From Acidovorax kalamii (lineage in GTDB: Bacteria > Pseudomonadota > Gammaproteobacteria > Burkholderiales > Burkholderiaceae_C), in contig NZ_NOIG01000001.1 in assembly GCF_002245625.1 (NCBI RefSeq), positions 1 to 64,000 on the forward strand: DNA of 64,000 nucleotides, read 5' to 3'. This document shows, one piece after another, positions 44,031 to 52,531 of this stretch (position 1 is its first letter; every line of letters starts with the position of its first letter). The translations under genes were made by a program, and so were the position numbers. Below the pieces are notes generated by a model. That model was not told where the DNA came from, did no database searches, and saw nothing but the letters and a program-made list of their open reading frames with translations.

Positions 44031-46409
44031 GTGTTGAAAACAATGAGTATGTGGAAAGTGGCGCGGGCATTGGTGCGTCAGTGCCTGCGAAGTGTGCTTG
44101 CGGCTGGTGCTGGCGCGGTGCTGGCGACTTCCGTTGCACAAGCAGGTGTTGTCAATGGCAATTTTGAAACCGGGGATTTCACGGGTTGGACGGTGACGCA
44201 CTACCAGAACATCGGTATTGCTACCTTCCCTCCTACCCAGAAAAGCCATCTGAACTTGCAGGCGCCTGGCCAGGCGCCTGTGACCCAGGTGGTGAGCACG
44301 GCATCGGGTACGCCCGCCAACGCACCGGATGCTCCTGGCCAGGCTTTGAGTATTCCCTTTCAGGGCACCTACAGCGCGCGCGTGAACGCGCGTGGCAACA
44401 ACAATCGGGCCAGTGGCATCCATCAGTCCGCGCAGATGGTGCTCGGCGACGTTGACCCTGTCGATGGCAAGGTGCACCTGCGCATGGCGGTCGCGCCGGT
44501 GATTCAAGACGGTGGCCATGCTCCCGATGGTCAAGCCTATTTCTATGTAGAAGTGCGGAATGTCACCAAGGGCACGCGCCTCTTCTACACGTTCAATTTC
44601 GCAGCCCAGCCGGGTGTGCCATGGCAGACCGTGGGCGGCTACCAGTACACGGGATGGCAGGCAATTGATGTGGCGCCTGGCAGTGGTTTGCTGGACGTGG
44701 GTGACACCGTGGAGGTGGAAATCATCGCCTCAGGCTGTAGCGCAGGCGGCCACTCGGGTGAAGTCTATGTGGACTCGATCGGGCCGTTCTTCGCGGGTCT
44801 TCTGGTGTCTGCAACCGGGCCGACTACGGCGCAGCCCAGCGACAACGTGACCTACACCTACACCTACAGCAACAACAGCGGGGTGATGGTTTTCAACAGC
44901 CAGGTCAGCGCCACCAGCCCACAGATTCGCAACAGCACCAACACCGCGACCATTGATGCCGTCTTTCAGTCGGTGAGTGTGCCTGAGGGAGCATCTTGCA
45001 CCACGCCGGCCGTGGGGTCTGCCGGCACCGTGACCTGCGACTTCGGTTCCTTGGTCGATCACCAGAGCGGTACCTTCCAGATCGTCTGGGGCATTCCTGC
45101 CAATGCGAGCACGACCAGTCCGAACAACTCGCTGAATCACGGTACGTACTCCATGTCCGCCACGGGCGCCAGCACGGTGCTGGGCCCCATGGTGCAGACG
45201 CAGGTGGTGAGCGGCGCCACGCTCACGGACCTGGTGGTGACCGTGACCGACGGTGCATCGGCCAGTGCGGTGGGCAGCACGCCCACCTACACGGTGGTGG
45301 TGACCAACAATGGTCCCTCGCCCGTGATCGGCGCCACCCTGACCCAGCCCACCGTTTCGGGCCTGACCGTAGGAAGCTGGACCTGCAGCGGTGCGGGCGG
45401 CGGTGCCTGCCAGGCAGGTGCTCCTGCTGCAGGCGCATTGCCTGGTGGCGGCGTCTTGCTGGATGTCCCTGTGGGCGGCAGCGTCACCCTCACGTTTGGA
45501 TCGACGGTGACGGGCCCCACGTCCGCGTCCACAGTTTTCAACATCGCGCCCCCGGCAGGTGTCACAGACAGCAACACGGCCAACAACACGGCGGGTGACA
45601 CCAACTCGGCGGCTGCAACCTTGCATAACCTGACCCTGACGAAGTCGGGGGCGGGCAGTGGAACGGTGGTCAGTGTTCCTGCTGGCATGAGCTGCGGCGC
45701 CACCTGCGCCATGCCCGTGGCCAATGGTGGCCAGGCCATCCTCACGGCGACGGCAGCGGCGGGTAGCATTTTCACGGGCTGGTCGGGTGCGTGCACTGGA
45801 GCGGCCAACCCATGTACCGTGCCGGCCATGACGGCCGACGCGGCCGTGACTGCCAACTTCGCGTTGTCAGCCACCGTCACCATGACATCCGGTGCCGGTG
45901 GGACCGTGTCGCCCGGAACCTCGCGCACAGTGGCTGTGGGCGGTTCCGTGACCTATACGCTGACACCCGGTGCGGGGAACATCCCCAGCGCGAGCGGCAC
46001 GTGCAATGGCGTGCTCGCAGGCAACACCTACACGATCAATCCTGTGACTGCAGATTGCAACGTGGCATTCAGCTTTGCGGCCTTGGCCGTGACGGCCAGT
46101 GCAGGCCCCAACGGAGCCGTGACGCCCTTGGGGGTGACCAACGTTGCGGCGCCCGGCAATACCGTGGTGTACACCGTGACACCCAGCCCGGGCTATACCG
46201 CGCGGGTCGCTTCGGGGGGCAGCGCCTGTGGTGGCAACCTGGTGGGCAACACCTATACAACCAATCCGGTCAATGCGTCCTGCACGGTGGCGTTTTCGTT
46301 TGTGATGGTGCCGACGTCCATTCCTACCTTGTCAGAATGGGGCCTGCTGATCCTGTCGGCCTTGATGGCGCTGTTCTTTGTGGGCATGCACCGACGCCAG
46401 ATGCGCTGA
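44031..46409 (+). CDS. IPTL-CTERM sorting-domain surface protein with DUF11 and InlB-like repeats
   Basis: About 792 residues. A signal peptide (RSVLAAGAGAVLATSVAQA) is followed by a jelly-roll-like domain beginning VVNGNFETGDFTGWTV, a DUF11-like domain (TYTVVVTNNGPSPV), and repeats of the type GAGSGTVVSVPAGMSC ... FTGWSGACTG. The C terminus is IPTLSEWGLLILSALMALFF then HRRQMR: the IPTLxxWG sorting motif, a TM helix and basic residues, as in exosortase substrates. GTG 44031, TTG 44034 (best spaced from GAGGGGG) or ATG 44043 may start it. No exosortase gene is in the window. Confidence 0.88.
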   Translation: MLKTMSMWKVARALVRQCLRSVLAAGAGAVLATSVAQAGVVNGNFETGDFTGWTVTHYQNIGIATFPPTQKSHLNLQAPGQAPVTQVVSTASGTPANAPDAPGQALSIPFQGTYSARVNARGNNNRASGIHQSAQMVLGDVDPVDGKVHLRMAVAPVIQDGGHAPDGQAYFYVEVRNVTKGTRLFYTFNFAAQPGVPWQTVGGYQYTGWQAIDVAPGSGLLDVGDTVEVEIIASGCSAGGHSGEVYVDSIGPFFAGLLVSATGPTTAQPSDNVTYTYTYSNNSGVMVFNSQVSATSPQIRNSTNTATIDAVFQSVSVPEGASCTTPAVGSAGTVTCDFGSLVDHQSGTFQIVWGIPANASTTSPNNSLNHGTYSMSATGASTVLGPMVQTQVVSGATLTDLVVTVTDGASASAVGSTPTYTVVVTNNGPSPVIGATLTQPTVSGLTVGSWTCSGAGGGACQAGAPAAGALPGGGVLLDVPVGGSVTLTFGSTVTGPTSASTVFNIAPPAGVTDSNTANNTAGDTNSAAATLHNLTLTKSGAGSGTVVSVPAGMSCGATCAMPVANGGQAILTATAAAGSIFTGWSGACTGAANPCTVPAMTADAAVTANFALSATVTMTSGAGGTVSPGTSRTVAVGGSVTYTLTPGAGNIPSASGTCNGVLAGNTYTINPVTADCNVAFSFAALAVTASAGPNGAVTPLGVTNVAAPGNTVVYTVTPSPGYTARVASGGSACGGNLVGNTYTTNPVNASCTVAFSFVMVPTSIPTLSEWGLLILSALMALFFVGMHRRQMR

Positions 46410-46436
46410 GCTGACTTCAGCCCGATGCGATGAATC

Positions 46437-46480
46437 GGGTTCGGCGGCGCCATCTGCCGCCGAGCCCTTTTCTTTTTTGT
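46437..46480 (+). terminator. Rho-independent terminator after the IPTL-CTERM gene
   Basis: A 12-bp stem (GGGTTCGGCGGC / GCCGCCGAGCCC, one G-T pair) with a 7-base loop, followed by CTTTTCTTTTTTGTTTT. It lies 28 bp after the stop. Confidence 0.88.
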
Positions 46481-46496
46481 TTTGAAGGGTAGAGCG

Positions 46497-47063
46497 ATGA
46501 ATCGAGCGATGCACAGGATTTACGCACCGTGGGTGGCTGGCCTGGGGATTTTGGCGTTTGCAGTAGGGCCTGTGTTTGCCCAGACGCAGTCGCTGCCGGT
46601 GAGAAAAGCCGGACTGTGGGAGGTCACGATCCGGGGCGCGGGCGATTCCATGATGCGGCAACAGAAGGTGCAGCAGTGCACCAATGAAGAGGTCGAATCC
46701 ATCATGCTGCTGTCCGTGGTTCCTGGCCAGGAACACTGCCATGACGTGGCCGTGAAGAAGCCAGGGAAGGGGCATGAAATACGCACCATGTGCTACGTGC
46801 ACGACAACCGGGTGGAAGCCGCTGTGGAACTGTCGGGAGACTTGCAGGCCGCTTATCGGGGCGTCTTTGAGGTGAAGTACTCCAAGCCGGTGCGCTTCAA
46901 CCCTGGCCGGACAGAGTTTGAGGGGCGCTGGTTGGGGGCGTGCAAGGCAGGCCAGCGCGCGGGAGACATGTTGCTGCCCAACGGCGCAACGGTGAACGTG
47001 GTGGACGACCGCAAACATGCCGAGGCCCACGGGCACCAGGGGCATGAAGGGCACAAACACTGA
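46497..47063 (+). CDS. DUF3617-like secreted protein
   Basis: A 188-residue periplasmic protein with a signal peptide (to about residue 29, GPVFAQ). The core KAGLWEVTIRG ... CTNEEVE ... EHCHDV is of the DUF3617 type, whose members are lipocalin-like in shape and of unknown function. The C terminus is His-rich (HAEAHGHQGHEGHKH), which may bind metal. The ATG at 46497 has GAAGGG seven bases upstream. It follows the IPTL-CTERM gene but a terminator lies between, so it probably has its own promoter or gets read-through. Confidence 0.8.
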   Translation: MNRAMHRIYAPWVAGLGILAFAVGPVFAQTQSLPVRKAGLWEVTIRGAGDSMMRQQKVQQCTNEEVESIMLLSVVPGQEHCHDVAVKKPGKGHEIRTMCYVHDNRVEAAVELSGDLQAAYRGVFEVKYSKPVRFNPGRTEFEGRWLGACKAGQRAGDMLLPNGATVNVVDDRKHAEAHGHQGHEGHKH

Positions 47064-47141
47064 AGGTGTAGTGCACAAGGGGGTATTGCGCGGGCGCCAG
47101 CTTCGTCCTTCGTCCTTTGCCCTCCGCATGAGAGGCAGGCC

Positions 47142-47167
47142 AAGGCTGCGCGGCAATGCGCAGCCTT
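47142..47167. terminator. Hairpin between convergent genes
   Basis: A perfect 10-bp stem (AAGGCTGCGC / GCGCAGCCTT) with a 6-base loop, between the DUF3617 stop and the lipoprotein stop. It lacks a good T run on either strand but is well placed as a shared end. Confidence 0.45.
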
Positions 47168-47182
47168 CGGCTTTGGTCTGGG

Positions 47183-48577
47183 CTACTGGCTGATTTCCAG
47201 CATCACCAGACGCCCCTGCGAGGCAGGCCAGGTCTGGCCCACCACGCGTTCGCCGATGAACTCGGCTGCAATCGTGCGCTGCCCGCCCGAGGGCTTGACC
47301 TTGGCTGTCGCCACGCCCGCGCCAGCGGGCACACCTGCCGGTGCCGCACCATCCAGCAGCATCTTGTCGCGCGCCGGGTCCAGGTAGCCCCGGGGGCGGG
47401 TGAGGGTGACGATGGACTCTGCAGCCTTGTCCGCGTCGGCCATGCGTTCTGCGCGCAGGTGGATGAGGTTGCTGCTGCGGGGAAAGCCGCTGCGGTAGAT
47501 GTGGGTGGTGGCGTAGCCGGGCGCTGAAATCACGAACTCGGTGGGGGTGCCAGGCGGGATGCTCAACGGCCCCCACACGCCATCGGCCCCCACGGTCTTG
47601 CGCAGCAGTGGCGGGCCACTGCGGGCGCCGGTGGCGGCGTCGGTGGCATAGACCTCCAGCTGGGCGCCTGCCAGTGGCAGGTTGTTGCTGAAGTTGCCGG
47701 TCTTCGCGTCGGCCGGGTCTACACCGAGGCCGGTGACCTTGCCATTCAGCACCACCTGCTTTTCTGCCGCGATGGTGGTGGCCTGCGGAGCCTTGCCGGT
47801 GATGAAGCGGTAGGTGGCTTCAAACGCGGCGGGCGAGTACGAGGTCTCGCGGTGGTCGATGCGCGGGATCACCACATTGGTGGCGCCTTTGAGCTCGGGC
47901 CCTGCGGCGGTCACGTTGGTGGTGGTGCCCTTCTGGCCGATCCACAGACCATCGGGCTGGGCGAACTTGTCGTTGTTGTCCGAGCGGATGGTCATCCATT
48001 TCACGGGGCCGCTCACCTCGTCGCCTGCCGCATTTTTGGGCGCATTCAGTGCTTTGAGAAAAGGGCCCGTGCCCGAGAACTCGTTGCCTTCGCGGAACCC
48101 CGGAATTGCCCACACGCCGTGGTTGGGTGTGCCGCCCAGGATGGCGTGGCTCACGGTTTTTTCACCCCCGCCGTTGTAGATGTAGTTGCGGATGGCGTTG
48201 CCGCCGCGCGAATTGCCCACCAGCACGACCTGGCGGGCGCCGGTGGTTTTGAGCACCTGGTTCACTTCGGCCTGGAGGTAGGCCATGTGCTCTGCGGCTG
48301 ATGTGCGGCCTGGCTGGGGCTTGGCATCTTCATCGCGCGCGAGTGGGTAGGGCAGGTCGATGGCGTGCAGGCGCTCGCGCGGCCAGCCGTTGGATTCGAA
48401 GCGCCACACGGTGGTCTGCCACAGCGCAGCGGTGTCGCCATTGCCGTGCACAAAAACGATGGGCGGGGCCTCGGCCAGGCCGGGGCTCTGGGTGGCACAA
48501 CCAGCCAGGGCCAGAGTGGCTGCCGCAGCAGCAGTGGCGAGGAGGAGGGATCGGCGTTGCAGCCACAGCGTGTTCAT
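47183..48577 (-). CDS. Alpha/beta-hydrolase lipoprotein (lipase/esterase-like)
   Basis: A 464-residue predicted lipoprotein: signal peptide with lipobox LALAGC (Cys near residue 27). The hydrolase domain has PPIVFVHGNGDTAALWQ and the nucleophile elbow GNSRGG; the catalytic His is probably in RIDHRETS. A C-terminal beta-rich region of about 170 residues follows (LEVYATDAATGARSGPPLL), possibly a carboxypeptidase-regulatory-like or binding domain. It probably acts on esters at the cell surface. The start at 48577 has AGGAGA eight bases upstream. Confidence 0.83.
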   Translation of the reverse strand: MNTLWLQRRSLLLATAAAAATLALAGCATQSPGLAEAPPIVFVHGNGDTAALWQTTVWRFESNGWPRERLHAIDLPYPLARDEDAKPQPGRTSAAEHMAYLQAEVNQVLKTTGARQVVLVGNSRGGNAIRNYIYNGGGEKTVSHAILGGTPNHGVWAIPGFREGNEFSGTGPFLKALNAPKNAAGDEVSGPVKWMTIRSDNNDKFAQPDGLWIGQKGTTTNVTAAGPELKGATNVVIPRIDHRETSYSPAAFEATYRFITGKAPQATTIAAEKQVVLNGKVTGLGVDPADAKTGNFSNNLPLAGAQLEVYATDAATGARSGPPLLRKTVGADGVWGPLSIPPGTPTEFVISAPGYATTHIYRSGFPRSSNLIHLRAERMADADKAAESIVTLTRPRGYLDPARDKMLLDGAAPAGVPAGAGVATAKVKPSGGQRTIAAEFIGERVVGQTWPASQGRLVMLEISQ

Positions 48578-48655
48578 CGGAAGGTCTCCTGAAAGAAAAA
48601 ATGCCCGTGAGCCGTTCAGCCCACGAGCATTGCACAAGTGCGTGACAGCTCCGGT

Positions 48656-49771
48656 TTATGCAAAAACGCCAGCGGTGTCCTGCATGTGGGCCGACACCTC
48701 GCCCAGGTGGTGCAGGGTGTCGCCAAAGGTCATTTCCAGCTGCGTGAGCTTCTTGAAATAGTGGCTGCCGATGTACTCATCGGTCACGCCGATGCCGCCG
48801 TGCAATTGCACCGATTGCTGGCCCACAAAGCGCATCGATTGGCCCAGCTGCACCTTGGCGCGGGCCATGGCAGCGCGGCGTTCGGCCGCAGGGGCGCCGA
48901 GCTTGAGGCTGGCGTAGTAGCTCATCGAGCGGGCCAGTTCCAGCTGCATCTTCATGTCGGCCACACGGTGGCGCAGCGCCTGGAAGCTGGCGATGAACAC
49001 GCCGAACTGCTTGCGCTGGTTCATGTATTCGACGGTGAGCGCCACGGTCTTGTCCATCACGCCCACGGCCTCGGCGCAGGTGGCGGCAATGCCGGTGTCC
49101 ACGGCCAGCTCCAGCGCGGCCAGGCCGTCGGTGGTGATGAGCGTGGCGGGGGCGTTGGCCAGTTGCACTTCGGCGGCGCGGCTGCCGTCTTGCGTGACGT
49201 AGCCGCGCGTGGTGACGCCAGCGGCCGAGCGTTCCACGAGGAAGAGGGCGATTTTTCCGTCCAGCTGCGCAGGCACGATGAAGGCATCGGCCTGGTCGCC
49301 AGCGGTTACTATGCTTTTTGTAGCTGTTACGGTATATCCAGCGGGCGCAGAGGCCGCTTTTGCCTCACAAACATCCAGGCGGTAGCGTGCCTTGCGCTCC
49401 TGGTAGGCCAGCACCACCAGGGCTTCACCGCTGGCCACGCGGGGCAGCCAGGCGCCTTGCACGTCGGCGGGTGCGTAGTGCGACAGCACGCTGCTGGCGA
49501 TGAAGGCCTGGGCGATGGGCTCCAGCACCATGCCACGGCCCAGTTCCTCGGCCACCACCATGGCGTCGATCGCGCCCTGGCCCATGCCGTCGTGGGCTTC
49601 GGGCACGGTCAGCGCGGTCAGGCCCAGCTCGGCCAGCTCGCCCCAGGCGGCGCGGTCGAAGCCGCCTGCGGCCACGGTGGCGCGGCGGCGCTCGAAGCTG
49701 TAGCCCTTGTCCACCCACTTGCGCACGGCGTCGCGCAGTTGTTCCTGGTCGTCAGAAAAATCGAAATCCAT
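48656..49771 (-). CDS. pimD: Acyl-CoA dehydrogenase, pimeloyl-CoA dehydrogenase small-subunit type
   Basis: A 371-residue acyl-CoA dehydrogenase-fold flavoprotein. It begins MDFDFSDDQEQLRDAVRKWV and shows PEAHDGMGQGAIDAMVVAEELGRG, with the C-terminal QSVQLHGGIGVTDEY. It resembles the PimD-type small subunit of the pimeloyl-CoA dehydrogenase, which works with the large subunit encoded just upstream (24-bp gap). They are predicted to oxidise dicarboxyl-CoA esters. Residues about 134-155 (CEAKAASAPAGYTVTATK) are encoded by a dispersed repeat read in reverse. Confidence 0.87.
   Translation of the reverse strand: MDFDFSDDQEQLRDAVRKWVDKGYSFERRRATVAAGGFDRAAWGELAELGLTALTVPEAHDGMGQGAIDAMVVAEELGRGMVLEPIAQAFIASSVLSHYAPADVQGAWLPRVASGEALVVLAYQERKARYRLDVCEAKAASAPAGYTVTATKSIVTAGDQADAFIVPAQLDGKIALFLVERSAAGVTTRGYVTQDGSRAAEVQLANAPATLITTDGLAALELAVDTGIAATCAEAVGVMDKTVALTVEYMNQRKQFGVFIASFQALRHRVADMKMQLELARSMSYYASLKLGAPAAERRAAMARAKVQLGQSMRFVGQQSVQLHGGIGVTDEYIGSHYFKKLTQLEMTFGDTLHHLGEVSAHMQDTAGVFA
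49306..49372 (+). repeat. Dispersed repeat, copy I (inside acyl-CoA dehydrogenase gene)
   Basis: Copy reading TTACTATGCTTTTTGTAGCT, then GTTACGGTATATCCAGCGGG, CGCAGAGGCCGCTTTTGCC and TCACAAA. Well preserved. It is read through in frame on the opposite strand by the acyl-CoA dehydrogenase gene (residues about 134-155). Confidence 0.7.
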
Positions 49772-49795
49772 GTTCTTGTCTCCTGGAACTTGGGG

Positions 49796-50977
49796 TCAGC
49801 CGAGGACGGTCTGAGCCACGATGTTGCGTTGGACCTCGTTCGAGCCGCCGTAGATGGTGGTCTTGCGCAGGTTGAAGTAGGTGGATGCCAGCGGCGCGTT
49901 GGCGGTCACGCCGCCGGGGAAGTTGCCTTGCCAGCCAGCTTCCATGGCTTCTTCGATGAAAGGCAGGCTGAACGGGCCGGCGGCCAGCATCATCAGCTCG
50001 GCGTAGCGCTGCTGGATCTCGCTGCCCTTGATCTTGAGCAGGCCTGCGATGTCGAGCGAGTTCTTGCCGCTCTTCTCGGCCGACAGCACGCGCAGCACCA
50101 GCATTTCCAGCGCCACGATGTCCACTTCGAGCAGGGCGATCTGGTCACGGAAGCGCTGGTCGTCCCACACACCTTCGGTCTTGGCAATGCGCTTCAAGCG
50201 CTCCAGTTCGCGCTTGCTGCGGTTCACGTCGGCGATGTTGGTGCGCTCGTGGCTCAGCAGGTGCTTGGCGTAGGTCCAGCCCTTGTTCTCTTCACCGATC
50301 AGGTTCTCTGCGGGCACTTCGACGTTGTCGAAGAACACCTCATTGACTTCGCACTCGCCATCCAGCAGCTTGATGGGGCGCACGGTGACGCCCTTGGACT
50401 TCATGTCCAGCAGCAGGAAGGAGATGCCGGTCTGCGGCTTGCCTTCGTTGCTGGTGCGCACCAGGTTGAACATCCAGTCGCCGTGCTGGCCCAGCGTGGT
50501 CCAGGTTTTCTGGCCGTTGACGATGTACTTGTCGCCCACACGCTCGGCGCGGGTCTTGACGCTGGCCAGGTCCGAGCCCGAACCGGGTTCGCTGTAGCCC
50601 TGGCTCCACCAGACTTCGCCGCTGGCGATGCCGGGCAAAAAGCGCTTTTGCTGCTCGGCATTGCCAAACGCCATGATCACCGGGGCCACCATCACGGGGC
50701 CGAAGGGCACGATGCGGGGCGCGCCAGCCAGCGCGCACTCTTCTTCAAACAGGTGCTTTTGCACGGCCGTCCAGCCGGGGCCACCAAATTCCTTGGGCCA
50801 GCCAAAACCGAGCCAGCCTTTTTTGCCCAGGATCTTGGCCCAGCCCTGCATGTCTGCACGGGTCAGGCGCAGGGCGTTGTGCACTTTGTGCGAGATTTCC
50901 TTTGGCAGGTTGGCGTGAACCCATGCGCGAACTTCGTCGCGAAAGGCCTGTTCTTCGGGGGTGAATGCGAGATCCAT
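49796..50977 (-). CDS. pimC: Acyl-CoA dehydrogenase, pimeloyl-CoA dehydrogenase large-subunit type
   Basis: A 393-residue acyl-CoA dehydrogenase with the family signatures: WWSQGYSEPGSGSDLAS, TWTTLGQHGDWMF, and the C-terminal RKTTIYGGSNEVQRNI. It is the PimC-like large subunit, expected to form a heteromer with the product of the next gene in pimeloyl/dicarboxyl-CoA oxidation. The start at 50977 (MDLAFTPEEQAFR) has a GGAGACAAG element upstream. The pair is transcribed leftwards; no CoA ligase or thiolase gene is adjacent. Confidence 0.9.
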   Translation of the reverse strand: MDLAFTPEEQAFRDEVRAWVHANLPKEISHKVHNALRLTRADMQGWAKILGKKGWLGFGWPKEFGGPGWTAVQKHLFEEECALAGAPRIVPFGPVMVAPVIMAFGNAEQQKRFLPGIASGEVWWSQGYSEPGSGSDLASVKTRAERVGDKYIVNGQKTWTTLGQHGDWMFNLVRTSNEGKPQTGISFLLLDMKSKGVTVRPIKLLDGECEVNEVFFDNVEVPAENLIGEENKGWTYAKHLLSHERTNIADVNRSKRELERLKRIAKTEGVWDDQRFRDQIALLEVDIVALEMLVLRVLSAEKSGKNSLDIAGLLKIKGSEIQQRYAELMMLAAGPFSLPFIEEAMEAGWQGNFPGGVTANAPLASTYFNLRKTTIYGGSNEVQRNIVAQTVLG

Positions 50978-51023
50978 GCGGCTTGTCTCCTGAGAAGTCC
51001 TGTTTGTAGCACGGTCGTTCGTT

Positions 51024-51728
51024 TTATTCCTGTCCGGGTGGCGACATCGGCGCGGCGTCTGCGGCCATGCCCAGCTCTGCGCACAGCCGTTGCACGGTGG
51101 CGCGCAGGCTGGCCACCTCGGCCTCCAGCGCGTCCACGCGGGCCTGCAGGGCGGGGGATGGCCCCGCTGCGCCGGTGCCTGGCTGGGGGGCATGGCTGCT
51201 GCTGGTGTCCACCGGCCCGCACATCAGGTGCGCCCAGCGCTGCTCGCGCGCGCCGGGTGCGCGGGGCAGCTGCACCACCAGCGGGCCGCCTTTTTCGGCG
51301 CTGCGTTCCTGCAACTCGTCCAGAAACGCCTCGACCGAGGAAATGTCGGCAAACCGGTACCAGCGCTCGGCGTTGATGCGCAGCTCGCCCGCCGTCTGCG
51401 GGCCGCGCAGCATCAGCAGGCCCAGCAGCACGGCCGATTGTTCGGGCACGCCCACGCCACGCTGAAAGTTGTGCTCCCAGCGCGTGGTGCGGTTGCCGCT
51501 GCTCTCAAACGCCAGGGTCAGCAGCTTGAGCGAATCCAGCGCCTCCTGCGCCTCGGCATCGCTCAGGTTCATCACCGGGTCGCGGCTGGTTTTCTGGTTG
51601 CAGCCGGTGACCAGGCCGTTGAGCGACATGGGGTAGCTGTCGGGCACGGTGCGCGCCTTCTCCATCAGGGTGGCGAGCACGCGGGCTTCGTGGGGGGTGA
51701 GGGGGCGGGTCGCAGGATCAAAAGGCAT
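51024..51728 (-). CDS. yceH: YceH family protein (DUF480)
   Basis: A 234-residue member of the YceH/DUF480 family, built from two winged-helix domains and of unknown function. Family motifs are [28 protein letters not shown] and [15 protein letters not shown] near the N terminus, and [10 protein letters not shown] in the middle. A C-terminal coiled coil ([20 protein letters not shown]) follows. The start at 51728 ([10 protein letters not shown]) is 24 bp from the divergent purN start, so the two share a very short promoter region. Confidence 0.9.
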   Translation of the reverse strand: MPFDPATRPLTPHEARVLATLMEKARTVPDSYPMSLNGLVTGCNQKTSRDPVMNLSDAEAQEALDSLKLLTLAFESSGNRTTRWEHNFQRGVGVPEQSAVLLGLLMLRGPQTAGELRINAERWYRFADISSVEAFLDELQERSAEKGGPLVVQLPRAPGAREQRWAHLMCGPVDTSSSHAPQPGTGAAGPSPALQARVDALEAEVASLRATVQRLCAELGMAADAAPMSPPGQE

Positions 51729-51752
51729 GGCTGGGATAATCCGGGGCAATTT

Positions 51753-52334
51753 ATGAAGAACATCGTCATTCTGATCTCTGGCGGCGGCTCCAACATGGCC
51801 ACCATCGTCCGGACTGCGCAGCAGGAGCACTGGGAGCAGCGCTACGGCGCCCGCGTGGCGGCCGTCATCAGCAACAAACCGGATGCTGCAGGGCTTGCTT
51901 TTGCGCGGGAGCAGGGCATTGCGACGGAGGCGCTGGACCACAAGGCCTTTGCCAGCCGCGAGGCGTTTGATGCCGAACTGGCCGCCACCATCGACCGCCA
52001 CCAGCCCGCGCTGGTGGTGCTGGCCGGATTCATGCGCATCCTGACGCCCGGGTTTGTGGCGCACTACGCGGGGCGGCTCATCAATATCCACCCCTCGCTG
52101 CTGCCTGCCTTTACCGGGCTGCACACGCACCAGCGCGCGATTGATGCAGGCTGCAAGTTTGCGGGCGTGACCGTGCACCAGGTGACGGCCGAACTGGACG
52201 TGGGCCCCATCCTGGACCAGGCGGTGGTGCCGGTGCTGCCTGGCGATACGGCCGAGACGCTGGCGGCGCGGGTGCTGACCCAGGAGCATGTGATCTACCC
52301 CCGCGCCGTGCGGGCGCTGGTGCAGGCGCTGTAG
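51753..52334 (+). CDS. purN: Phosphoribosylglycinamide formyltransferase
   Basis: PurN transfers a formyl group from 10-formyl-tetrahydrofolate to GAR, the third step of purine synthesis. The 193 residues match the family length. ISGGGSNM (8-15) binds the phosphate, [13 protein letters not shown] contains the catalytic Asn and His, and the Asp is in [10 protein letters not shown]. The start at 51753 ([11 protein letters not shown]) is close to the divergent yceH start. A dispersed repeat copy follows the stop. Confidence 0.97.
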   Translation: MKNIVILISGGGSNMATIVRTAQQEHWEQRYGARVAAVISNKPDAAGLAFAREQGIATEALDHKAFASREAFDAELAATIDRHQPALVVLAGFMRILTPGFVAHYAGRLINIHPSLLPAFTGLHTHQRAIDAGCKFAGVTVHQVTAELDVGPILDQAVVPVLPGDTAETLAARVLTQEHVIYPRAVRALVQAL

Positions 52335-52350
52335 TGCCCTTGTGATGTCA

Positions 52351-52416
52351 ATGCTATAAAAACAATAGCTTTAAAGGCAATATGGCCGCGCGCAGAGGCC
52401 TGCTTTTTGCCTGAAA
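52351..52416 (+). repeat. Dispersed repeat, copy J (after purN)
   Basis: Copy reading ATGCTATAAAAACAATAGCT, then TTAAAGGCAATATGG, CCGCGCGCAGAGGCC, TGCTTTTTGCC and TGAAA. This is the most complete copy and shows both halves clearly. It begins 16 bp after the purN stop and is the best model for the family. Confidence 0.78.
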
Positions 52417-52475
52417 CCCACTGGCGCGCGCAGCTCGTCAACTGACGGGCGAATCGCACTGCGCGTGCCAAGGGG

Positions 52476-52505
52476 CTGGAAGGGGCTCCGTCCGCCCCCT
52501 TCCAG
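52476..52505. terminator. Hairpin between convergent purN and EF-hand gene
   Basis: A perfect 10-bp stem (CTGGAAGGGG / CCCCTTCCAG) with a 10-base loop. No T run follows, so termination would be weak or factor-assisted. Confidence 0.35.
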
Positions 52506-52531
52506 GGGCTGCGCGTGTCTCCCCGGCTGCG

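Noticed and set aside
48638-51376. Open frame of 912 codons on the + strand
   Set aside because: It is antisense to both acyl-CoA dehydrogenase genes and part of yceH.
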